Assembly: GCF_000067165.1 (NCBI RefSeq)
Contig: NC_010162.1
Span: 12,698,501-12,762,500 of the forward strand
Direction: 5' to 3'
Origin: Sorangium cellulosum So ce56
Lineage (GTDB): Bacteria; Myxococcota_A; Polyangia; Polyangiales; Polyangiaceae
DNA length: 64,000 nucleotides
Made by a program: the position numbers and the translations under genes. The notes beneath the pieces were generated by a model. That model did no database searches and was not told the DNA's origin. It saw only the letters and a program-made list of their open reading frames with translations. Shown piece by piece: positions 1 through 8,600 of this stretch; position 1 is the first letter of the stretch, and every line of letters starts with the position of its first letter.

Positions 1-39
1 AGCTCGACCCGAGAGGATTATCCCTTGCGGTTTGGGCGG

Positions 40-140
40 CTGGAGCCGGTCGGAGGCCGAGGATCCGGCGGTGAGGCGGGCCTGGAGCCGGTCGGAGGCC
101 GAGGATTTGGCGGTGAGGCGGGCCTGGAGCGGCCCGGAAG
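40..140. repeat. 42-bp direct repeat, two full copies plus a partial third
   Basis: Two 42-base units (40-81 and 82-123) differ only at the CC/TT pair in GGATCC versus GGATTT. A third copy begins at 124 and diverges after about 17 bases. The period is a multiple of three, so it could encode a 14-residue repeat, but no convincing gene runs through it. It lies downstream of the STAND/Rhs operon and is probably part of the eroded toxin locus. It has no visible terminator or mobile-element features. Confidence 0.8.
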
Positions 141-370
141 GCGGCTTTCCCGCGGCGCATCGGCTTCCGAGCGCTCCGGACGGGCTGTGCCCGTGGCACA
201 TGCCTCGCCGAACGGTTCGGAACGCGAGTTGCCGCAGGAGAATCGCGATTCCCCGCGGCTACAGCGCGATCTTGGGGAGCTCGCCGCGGTCGACCGGCGC
301 TTCCGTGCCCGCACGCTGCCGCCGGCCCTCATCGGGCGTGCCTGGGGATGTCGGCTGTCGACCTCCGCAA

Positions 371-562
371 TCATCGAACCAGCGTACGGTGTGACCGGCG
401 ACCGGACCTTGCGACGAGACCTCCGCGCCGCACCACCGTCGAGCGCCGGCTTGGGCGCGGGCCGTGCCGGATCGCACACGGCAGCTCCGGCCCCTCAATC
501 CACCGGCCGAGCGCGTCGTCCCACGACTCGACGAGCTCCGAGCACGGCCCGTAGCGGAACGC
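371..562 (-). pseudogene. Rhs core fragment with a different downstream tail
   Basis: Bases 503-562 are identical over 60 bases to 7173-7232 in the intact rhs gene and encode the same peptide, AFRYGPCSELVESWDDALGR. Beyond the shared block the frame continues for about 43 codons (WIEGPELP and onward) to a TGA at 371-373, with a sequence unlike the intact Rhs. There is no start codon or upstream core. This is what remains of a displaced Rhs copy, as expected where rhs loci exchange 3' ends. The rest of 1-629 shows only the 42-bp repeats at 40-140. Confidence 0.7.
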
Positions 563-629
563 TCCGAGGGCGCCACGGCCGCGCCACCAGGGCAGGGGGG
601 CGTTCGGCCGCCCGCGTTTACAGCAGCGC

Positions 630-3068
630 TCATGGGAACCACGCTGCGACCTGCACCACCTCGCGCGCCGCGCCGGCCAGGCCCTCGTCGCCCGCGAGCG
701 CGGCGATGAGCGGCGCGAGCTTCACGAGGGTCACGCCGTCGCCCGCGAGCGCGGCGTGGCGGAAGTCGCCAGCGAGCGCGTCGAGCAGGAGGCCGAACGC
801 CGCGGCGGCGCCCTCGGGCGGGAAGTGGCGGGCCAGCGGGACCAGGTCGAGCAGGCGGTCCGGCTCGTCGGCGCCGAAGCGCAGGGCCAGGGGGAGGGCC
901 TGACGCACCAACTCGGGCGCGTGTACGGGGTCGTGGCGCGCCAGGAAGCCGAAGGCGCCCAGACGGCCGGCGTCGCTGAGCGGCCCGACCGCGGCGAGCA
1001 GCGTGTCGCTGTCGCCCCTCGCCGCGAACCAGGGCCCCACGTCGAACATCCGCAGCCCGTAGCGGTCGCGCGGCTCGGCCTGCTGAATGGCCTCGTCGAT
1101 CCGCGCCAGCAGCCGCGCCGGCTCCGCGGCGAAGGGGAGGCTGCGGGCCAGCGCCCGCACGCGCGGCGCTGCCGGCAGCGCCTCGATCAGGTCGTCGGCG
1201 GGATCACCCAGCGCCCTGAGGCGCGGGATCAGGCTCTCGATGAGTTCGTCCGCTTGCTCGCCGAATTGGGGAGCGAGCGCCGCGGCGCGGCGAGCCTCCG
1301 GGGCGTCAAGGTGTGGCACGAGCCGCGCGAGCGTCCAGTGCTCGGCCAGGTCGTACGGCTCGAGGTGCTGCTCCACCGCGCCGAAGGCGGCGCGTACGCG
1401 CTCGGGATCACCGAGGACCCGCGCGAGCGCGGCGAGCGCTCGCGCCCGCGCGGGTCCAGGCAGCGTCTCCGCCTCGGGCCAGAGCGCCTCGGCGACAGCA
1501 CGCGGGAAATGCCTGGCGAAGACCTCGATATCGCCAGGATCGCCGCCGCCGTCGCGGAGGCTTCTGAGCGCCTCACGTGCGACCGCAACCCCTTCCTCCG
1601 GAGGCAGTGCTCCTGTCGCGACAAGCATCTGGTGCGCTCGATCCTCCGCGTTCTCCGTGGTCCGAAACGCGGCGAGCGCTTCCCGCGCGAACGCGTATCC
1701 CGTCTCGCCCCCGGCGCACTCGGCGAGGCTCAGGAGGACATCCCCGCGGAATTCGGTCTCCGGGATGCGCCGTGCGGCGTCCGCGGCCCACGCGAGCACC
1801 TCGGCGCGCGCCGGGCCGGCCGTCATCGCCGCGCCGAGCGCGGTGAGCGCCCTGGCCTGATCTCGCTCGTCGGCGATCCGTTTCTGCCGGTTGATGGGCT
1901 CGACGCCGACGGGAGCATCATGGTCCTTGCGTCGGGCGCACCAGTTTAGGCTCGCCTCGACGAGGGCCGCGCGTACGGCGAGGGCCGTTGCCTCGCGACC
2001 CACGGGAAGCACCACGACGGCGCGACGGCGCACGCGCTCGAGGTCGGCGACGAAGCCGAGGTAGGCCTCGGGCCGAGCCATCCAGCGGGCGAGATGCTCC
2101 TCGGTGACCAGCGCGGCGAATGCCTGGAGCGGTGCGTCGCTCTGCTCCATGTGCGCGCGCACGTAGGCGCAGGGATAGCCGTCTGGCGGGAGCGCTAGGA
2201 GCTGGCGGGTCGACGTCTCGCGCGCGCCGAGGACGAGGCGCTCCTCGACCTCGCGGCGGGCCGCGTTCGAGCGGAACGCGTAGGTGCCATCGACGGCCGT
2301 GACGAGCGGCTCGATCCCGGCGAGGGCGCCCTCGATGGGCGCCCCGAGGGCGGCAGTGATCTCGTCCTCGGGGAGCCGGCCGTAGGCGACGGAGAGCAGG
2401 CCGAGGAGCTTGGCTGATGCGGCGCCCGCGGTCGCGAGCAGCTCCGCGGGATCGCCCGATGTGGGCCAGGGCCGCACCGGCAGTGGATGGATCTGCGTGC
2501 GCGCCGGATCGAAGCCGAGGCGCTGGAGCCACGCGCGGGCCGCGGCGTCGTCGCCCTCAACGGTGGCGAGCACCTTGACGCGGGGGCCAACGGCGGAGAA
2601 CAGCGCCGGCCAGGCGACGAGCGGCTCCGCCTCCTCGACGTCGGTGATCGCGAGCAGCAGCGAGGGTTCGTTCTCGGTCGGCCCGACGCGCAGGTGTTCC
2701 TTCGCGATCTGTCTACGCAACAGCCGAGGCTCGCCGCCTGCGTAGTCGGAGAGCACCCGCGAGACCAACAGCGCGAGGATGTCACGCTCGAGCCTGAGAT
2801 CAGGCCCGATTGGCACGAACTGCGCACCGTAGGCGACACCTTCGTTCTGTGCACGGACCAGGTGGGCGGCCACGACCGCGCGCCGGCTCGCGCGCGGGCC
2901 ATGCAAGATCGCATAGGGCAGCTCCGGCTCGTCGAGCCACCGGCTGAGCGCGGCCAGCGCGGCTCGTTCTGCGGGGTCGAGCGTGGTGCACGACGTCTCG
3001 TGCCAGGCGGAGCGACAGGCGCGCTCGACGGGCGCGGGGGCGAGGATATGGGGCGGGGGTGTTGTCAT
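630..3068 (-). CDS. Degenerate STAND-type NTPase, copy B (orphan)
   Basis: This is an 812-residue protein with no signal peptide or membrane segment, so presumably cytosolic. It is a close paralogue of the preceding gene (3232-5667), identical at most positions of the N-terminal 300 residues. The N-terminus has the STAND/AAA layout. A P-loop-like turn (LHGPRASRRAV) lacks the Walker A GK[ST]. A Walker B-like strand follows (LLLAITDVEEA), then LATVEGD at the sensor position and a winged-helix-like segment (LLGLLSVAYGRLPEDE). The rest is Ala/Leu/Arg-rich helical repeats with no named family recognised. The start is the ATG at 3066-3068; no Shine-Dalgarno is evident. The spacer before it holds a remnant of the Rhs toxin domain, so this copy probably lost its toxin partner. 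A role as immunity protein or toxin regulator is inference from position only. Confidence 0.75.
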   Translation of the reverse strand: MTTPPPHILAPAPVERACRSAWHETSCTTLDPAERAALAALSRWLDEPELPYAILHGPRASRRAVVAAHLVRAQNEGVAYGAQFVPIGPDLRLERDILALLVSRVLSDYAGGEPRLLRRQIAKEHLRVGPTENEPSLLLAITDVEEAEPLVAWPALFSAVGPRVKVLATVEGDDAAARAWLQRLGFDPARTQIHPLPVRPWPTSGDPAELLATAGAASAKLLGLLSVAYGRLPEDEITAALGAPIEGALAGIEPLVTAVDGTYAFRSNAARREVEERLVLGARETSTRQLLALPPDGYPCAYVRAHMEQSDAPLQAFAALVTEEHLARWMARPEAYLGFVADLERVRRRAVVVLPVGREATALAVRAALVEASLNWCARRKDHDAPVGVEPINRQKRIADERDQARALTALGAAMTAGPARAEVLAWAADAARRIPETEFRGDVLLSLAECAGGETGYAFAREALAAFRTTENAEDRAHQMLVATGALPPEEGVAVAREALRSLRDGGGDPGDIEVFARHFPRAVAEALWPEAETLPGPARARALAALARVLGDPERVRAAFGAVEQHLEPYDLAEHWTLARLVPHLDAPEARRAAALAPQFGEQADELIESLIPRLRALGDPADDLIEALPAAPRVRALARSLPFAAEPARLLARIDEAIQQAEPRDRYGLRMFDVGPWFAARGDSDTLLAAVGPLSDAGRLGAFGFLARHDPVHAPELVRQALPLALRFGADEPDRLLDLVPLARHFPPEGAAAAFGLLLDALAGDFRHAALAGDGVTLVKLAPLIAALAGDEGLAGAAREVVQVAAWFP

Positions 3069-3093
3069 CGCACGCGTCGCTTGCCGTTGATGG

Positions 3094-3160
3094 GTCAGAT
3101 TGGGCTTCCGTTGCGCCGTTCGCTGGGCGCTTCCTTCGTTGCGGAGCTGGCGCGACGTCT
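3094..3160 (-). pseudogene. Remnant of the Rhs C-terminal toxin domain
   Basis: The spacer between the two STAND genes contains a degraded copy of the toxin-domain DNA at about 5993-6051. Shared blocks include CTTCC, CGCCGTTCGCTGGGCG, TTCCTTCG and GCGGA, in the same order and orientation. The rest of the toxin domain, including the PCxxC part, is missing. The remnant stands upstream of STAND copy B just as the intact toxin stands upstream of STAND copy A, which indicates duplication of a toxin-plus-STAND unit followed by loss of the second toxin. Confidence 0.7.
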
Positions 3161-3231
3161 CCCCTCGCGGAAGCTTTTACCGCGCCACCGGGTGCGCGTC
3201 GGCGTGAGGCTTTCCGCGCCGATAGCGGCGC

Positions 3232-5667
3232 TCAGGGGAACCACGCCGCGACCTGCACCACCTCGCGCGCCGCGCCGGACAAGCCGTCGTCGCCTGCGAT
3301 CGCGGCGATGAGCGGCGCGAGCTTCACGAGGCTCACGCCGTCGCCCGCGAGCGCGGCATCGCGGTAATCGCCTGCGAGCGCGTCGAGCAGGAGGCCGATG
3401 GCGGCGATGGCCCCTTCGGCCGGAAAATGGCGGGCCAGCGGGAGCAGCTCGAGCAGGCGGTCCGGCTCGCCGGCGCCGAGGCGCAAGGCGAGGGAAAGGG
3501 CGCGGCGCGTGAGCTCGGGCGCGTGCGCGGGATCGTGGCGCGCCAGGAAGCCGAGGGCGACCTGGTGGTGGGCGTCACTGAGCGTCGCGATCCAGGCGAG
3601 CATCGCGTCGCTGTCGCCCGTCGCTGCGAACCAGGGGCCCACGTCGAAGAACAGCCCGTAGCGCTCGAGCGGCTCGGCCTTTCGAACGACCTCGTCGATG
3701 CGCGCCCGCAGCCGCGCCGGCTCCGCGGCGAAGGGGAGGCTCCGGGCCAGCGCCCGCACGCGCGACGCTTCCGGCAGCGCCTCAAGCAGGTCCTCGGCGG
3801 GATCGCCCAGCGCGATGAGGCGCGGGATCAGCTCCTCGACGAGTTCGGCGGCCCGTTCACCGAACTGGGGCGCGAGCGCCGCGGCGCGGCGGGCCTCCGA
3901 GGCGTCGAGGAACGGCACGAGCTGCGTGACCCTCCAGTGCTGGTCCAGGTTGTATGGGTCGGGGTGCTGCTCCAGCGCGGCGAAGGCGGTGCGCACGCGC
4001 TCGGGATCGCCGAGGGCCCGCGCGAGCGCGGCGAGCACCTGCGCTCGCGCGGGCGCAGGCAACGCCTCCGCGTCGGGCCAGAGCGCCTCGGCGACGGCGC
4101 GCGGAAAATCGCTGACGAAGATCTCGGCACGGCCAGGATCTCCGGCACCGTCGCGGAGGCTCCTGAACGCCTCGCGCGCGACGGTGATCCCTTCCTCCGG
4201 AGGCAACTCCTTCGCCATGAAGAGCATCTGGTGCGCTCGATCCTCCGCGTTCTCCGTGGTCCGGAACGCGGCGAGCGCTTCCCGCGCGAACGCGTATCGC
4301 GCCTCGCCCCCGACGATTTCGGCGAGGCTCAGGAATGCGTCGCCGCGGAAGTCGGCCTCCGGGATGCGCCGTGTGGCGTCTTCGGCCCACGCGAGCACCT
4401 CGGCGCGCGCCGGGCCGGCCGTCATCGCCGCGCCGAGCGCGATGAGCGCCCTGGCCTGATCTCGCTCGTCGGCGATCCGCTTCTCCCGATCGATGAGCTC
4501 GACGCCGACGGGAGCATCGTGATCCTCGCGGCGGGCGCACGAGTTCACGCTCGCCTCGACCAGCGCAGCGCGCACCGCGAGCGCCGCGGCCTCGTGGCCC
4601 GATGCGAGCGCCTCGACTGCGTGGCGGCGCACGCGCTCGAGGTCGGCGACGAAGCCGAGGTAGGCCTCGGGCCGGGCCATCCAGCGGGCGAGGTGCTCCT
4701 CGGTGACCAGCGCTGCGAATGCCTGGAGCGGCGCGGCGGCCTGTTCCAGGTGGGCGCGCGCGTAGGCGCAGGGATACTCGTCCGGCGGGAGCGACAGCAG
4801 GCGGCGGATCGATGCGTCCCGCGCGTCGCGGTCGAGGCGCTCCTCCACCTCGCGGCGCGCCGCGTTCGAGCGGAACGCGTAGGTGCCCTCGATGGCCGTG
4901 ACGAGCGGCTCGATCCCGGCGAGGGCGCTCTCGATGGGGGCCCCGAGGGCAGTCGCGATCTCGTCCTCCCGAAGGCGGCCGTAGGCGACTGAGAGCAGGC
5001 CGAGTAGCTCGGCGGATGCTGCGCCCGTGGTCGCGAGGAGCTTCGTGGGATCGCCCGGCGCAGGCCAGGGCCGCACCGGTAGCGGGTGGATCCGCGTGCG
5101 CGCCGGATCGAAGCCGAGGCGCTGGAGCCACGCGTGGGCCGCGGCGTCGTCGCCCTCGACGGTGGCGAGCACCTTGACGCGGGGACCCACGGCGGCAAAC
5201 AGGCCTGGCCAAGAGACGAGCGGCTCCGCCTCCTCCACGTCGGTGATCGCGAGCAGCAGCGAGGGGTCGTCATCGGTTGGCCCCACGCGCAGATGCTCTT
5301 TCGCGATACGCATGCGCAACCACCGAGGAGGACCGCCACCGCAACCGGCGAGCAGCCGCGAGGTGAGCAACGCGAGGATGTCACGCTCGAGCTTGAGATC
5401 AGGCCCGATCGGCACGAGGTGCGCGGCGTACGCCGTGCCTTCCTGCTGCGCACGGACGAGGTGGGCGGCCACGACCGCGCGCCGGCTCGGGTGCCGGCCG
5501 TGCAAGATTGCATAGGGTCGGTCTGGCTCCTCGATCCATCGGCTGAGCGCGGCCAGCGCGCCTTGCTCTCCGGGGTCGAGCTTGGCGCGCGACGCTTCGC
5601 GCCAGGCGCAGCGGCTGGCGCGCTCGATGGGCGCGGGGGCGGGGATTCGGGGCCGGGGTCTCGTCAT
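3232..5667 (-). CDS. Degenerate STAND-type NTPase, copy A, next to the Rhs toxin
   Basis: This 811-residue predicted cytosolic protein starts 8 nt after the Rhs stop codon (ATG at 5665-5667, Rhs TGA at 5676-5678). No Shine-Dalgarno is visible, so translation is probably coupled to Rhs. Residues 52-65 occupy the P-loop position but read LHGRHPSRRAV, without GK[ST]. Residues 135-150 (PSLLLAITDVEEAEPL) resemble Walker B, and residues about 210-235 a winged helix. From about 300 to the end it is helical and Ala-rich, HEAT/TPR-like in texture. In polymorphic toxin loci this position normally holds the immunity gene, but such genes are usually far smaller. It may be an unusually large immunity protein, a toxin regulator or a sensor with lost ATPase activity. 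The gene has a downstream paralogue. Confidence 0.75.
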   Translation of the reverse strand: MTRPRPRIPAPAPIERASRCAWREASRAKLDPGEQGALAALSRWIEEPDRPYAILHGRHPSRRAVVAAHLVRAQQEGTAYAAHLVPIGPDLKLERDILALLTSRLLAGCGGGPPRWLRMRIAKEHLRVGPTDDDPSLLLAITDVEEAEPLVSWPGLFAAVGPRVKVLATVEGDDAAAHAWLQRLGFDPARTRIHPLPVRPWPAPGDPTKLLATTGAASAELLGLLSVAYGRLREDEIATALGAPIESALAGIEPLVTAIEGTYAFRSNAARREVEERLDRDARDASIRRLLSLPPDEYPCAYARAHLEQAAAPLQAFAALVTEEHLARWMARPEAYLGFVADLERVRRHAVEALASGHEAAALAVRAALVEASVNSCARREDHDAPVGVELIDREKRIADERDQARALIALGAAMTAGPARAEVLAWAEDATRRIPEADFRGDAFLSLAEIVGGEARYAFAREALAAFRTTENAEDRAHQMLFMAKELPPEEGITVAREAFRSLRDGAGDPGRAEIFVSDFPRAVAEALWPDAEALPAPARAQVLAALARALGDPERVRTAFAALEQHPDPYNLDQHWRVTQLVPFLDASEARRAAALAPQFGERAAELVEELIPRLIALGDPAEDLLEALPEASRVRALARSLPFAAEPARLRARIDEVVRKAEPLERYGLFFDVGPWFAATGDSDAMLAWIATLSDAHHQVALGFLARHDPAHAPELTRRALSLALRLGAGEPDRLLELLPLARHFPAEGAIAAIGLLLDALAGDYRDAALAGDGVSLVKLAPLIAAIAGDDGLSGAAREVVQVAAWFP

Positions 5668-5675
5668 CGCGTGCG

Positions 5676-8600
5676 TCAGGTGGTGAACGGGGGGGTTGTG
5701 GAGCGCGTCGTCCGGATGTTCCGTTGTCGAGAGTGTCTATCCTGGCTGCTCTGCGTGATGTTCCCATCCCACCGCCCCATCTTGTTCACCTTGGTCTCCT
5801 TCTCTTCATTCGGGCCGACCACGCCGCCCTTCGCGTCCTCTCCGATGTTCGCCGGGTGGAGGCCGAGCTCGCGGAAGATCTGCGCGCACATGGGGCAGGG
5901 CGCCATGCCCTCGCCGGTCTTGTTCGTCGTCTCGATCGTCGCGCCGTTCCTGAAGCGCTTCTGAAGCTCGGCGCGCACCTCCTCGTTGGTCATGTCAGGC
6001 TTCCCCTTCGCCGTTCGCTGGGCGTTTCCTTCGGCGCGGATCTGGCTCGCCATCTTGTGCAGCGCGTCCACCTCGGCGCACGTTGTGTCTCCGGTCTGGC
6101 TCTCGCTGCGCGCCCTCTGCGCGTTCTTGACGGCCTCGGTGATCGCGGGGTCCTTGTAGTGCTTCTCGCGATGCTCCTCCGCTGTTCTCCCGCCGCGCAC
6201 TCCCTGGCTCTTGCCCTCGATATCACCCGGCACCCCGCGGCGGTTCTTCGGATCGGTGAAGTCCTTGTTGTCGGGGTTGTTCCCCGCCGCGTTCCGGACC
6301 GTCGAGAACGGCATCAGCCCGCTCGGATCGACGAAGCGCGTCGGCGCGTTGCCGGCGTAGTCGAATCCGTTGAACCCGCCGTCGAGCCCCGCCGGGTCCG
6401 CGCTCAGGTACCGGCCGAGCGCGGGATCGAAGTAGCGGTAGCGGTTGTAGACGAGCCCCGTCTCCTCGTCCTCGTACTGGCCCGGGAAGCGGAGCGGCGT
6501 CGTGGTCCGCCCGCCCTCCTTCACCTTCGCGCCGAACGCCGACCGGTCGAGCTCGCACACCACCTCGCCCGCTGGGCCGACCAGGCGCTCCGGCGCGCCC
6601 ACGTCGTCGTTGAGGTAATGGAACCACGGGCTCTCCTCGCGCCGCCCGCCCGCCACGCGCGTGTCGCGGTGGGCCCAGGGCGCGTACCGGGCCTCCTCGA
6701 AGCAGTACGTGCGCTCCTCCACCACGGGATCCCCCGTCGCCTGCGCCACGCGCTTGATCTCGTGGACGAGCACGCCGCCGTCCCACACGAAGCGCACGCT
6801 CGACACCTCGCGCCGCCGCCCGTCGGGCGCTCGCTCGAACGTGCGCTTCCCGATGCGCCGCGCGAACGGATCGTAGCTGTGCTCGACCACCCTCCCGCCG
6901 GGCTTCTCGACCGCGGCGAGCAACCCGAGGGCGTTCCAGGTATATCGAGTCAGCCGCCCCTCCGCGTCGCGCGCGCTCATCAGCCTGCCCGACTCGTCCC
7001 ACGCGTACGTGGTGCCGCCCTTCTGCACCAGGCGGTTCCCGGCGCCGTAAGCGCGCTGCTCGCCGTCCGGCTCGTGGAGGTTGCCCGCGGCGTCGTACGC
7101 GAAGCGCTGCCCCCGACCCCGCTCGTCGCGGATCCCCAGGAGCTGCCCCGCGGCGTCGTGCTCGAACAGCCTCCGGCCGAGCGCGTCGTCCCACGACTCG
7201 ACGAGCTCCGAGCACGGCCCGTAGCGGAACGCCTGGTACACCGTCGTCCCCGGCGGGCGAGGGCCGACCCACTCGGGCCGGCCCTCGCCCGCGCCGGCCT
7301 TTGCAGGATGGCCCACCCAGCGCTGCGCCATGCGGCCGAGCGCATCGTAGACGACCTGGATGCGCCCGCCGTCCGGCAGCGCGCGGGCGATCTCGCGCCC
7401 GAGCGCGTCGTGCGCGACCCCGACCGCGGTGCGCCCGTCCAGCACCACCTGCGTGGCCCGGCCGCAGGCGTCCCGCGCGAAGGCGGCCGAGTGGCCCAGC
7501 GACGTCGTCCGCTGCACCACGTTGCCCATGAGATCGTACGTCCGCCGCACGAAGAACGCGTCCCCCGACGCGATCTGCCGCTCCTCCACGACCCAGCCCA
7601 CGGCGTTGCGCGTGAACGTGAGCTCCCCGGCGGGCGTGACGGCGGCGATCAGCTGGCCACAATGATCGTACTCGAACGACTCCGTGGCGCCGTCCGGCAG
7701 GGTGCGCTGGACGAGCTGTCCGGCCGCGTCATAGGTGAACTCCGTGAGCTCGCCCGCGCCGGTCTTCTCGTGGAGGAGCTGCCCGGCCATGTCGTGCCGG
7801 TAGTACTTCTCCAGCCCGGCGAACGTCCGCTCGTACACCATGCGGCCCGCTGTGTCGTAGCGCATGAGGTACACGTCCCCCCGCGCATTCTCGGCCCGCA
7901 CGAGGCGGCCCTCGCGATCGTAGCCGAGGCGGTTCACCTCGCCGTTCGGGCGCCGGATCGCGCAGACCTTGTGGAGACCTCCGCGATCGAAGCGCGTCGA
8001 GGTGCCGTCCGGGTGGTCGACGCGCACGACGTCCCCGTTGCGATCGTGGGCATAGCGGGTCACGCCCCCGTCCGGGTGGCGCACGGCGACGCGATCGCCC
8101 CGGTCGTTGTAGGCGTACGACGTGATGTGCCCGAGCGCGTCGCGCACCGAGAGGCAACGTCCCCAGTAATCGTAGACGTGCTCGGTGACGGCGCCTGTCC
8201 CGTCGATCTTCTGGATCACGTTGCCGTGCGCGTCGTGGAGGAAGCGCGTGCGCGCGCCGTTCGGCGCGACGGTCTCCTTGATGAGCCCGCGCGCCTCGAC
8301 GCGCACCTCGAAGGTCGCGCCGATCGGATCGGTCCAGTACAGGGCGCCTGCGGTGCGCGTCACTTCCGTGATGCCGCCGGCCGGGTCGGTGACCCGACGG
8401 ATGTGCCCGTCCGGCTCGCGCTCGATGACGGTGGTGCGGCCCAGCGGATCGCTCACGCGGAGCGTGCGGCCGCGGGCGTCGCGGACCCAGGTCGTGGTGG
8501 CGCCGAGCGGGTCGGTGAACGAGCGGAGATTGCCGTTCTCATCGTAGTTGCGGCAGTAGACGGCCCCACCGGATACGGCCTTGTCGAGCTTGCCGAACTC

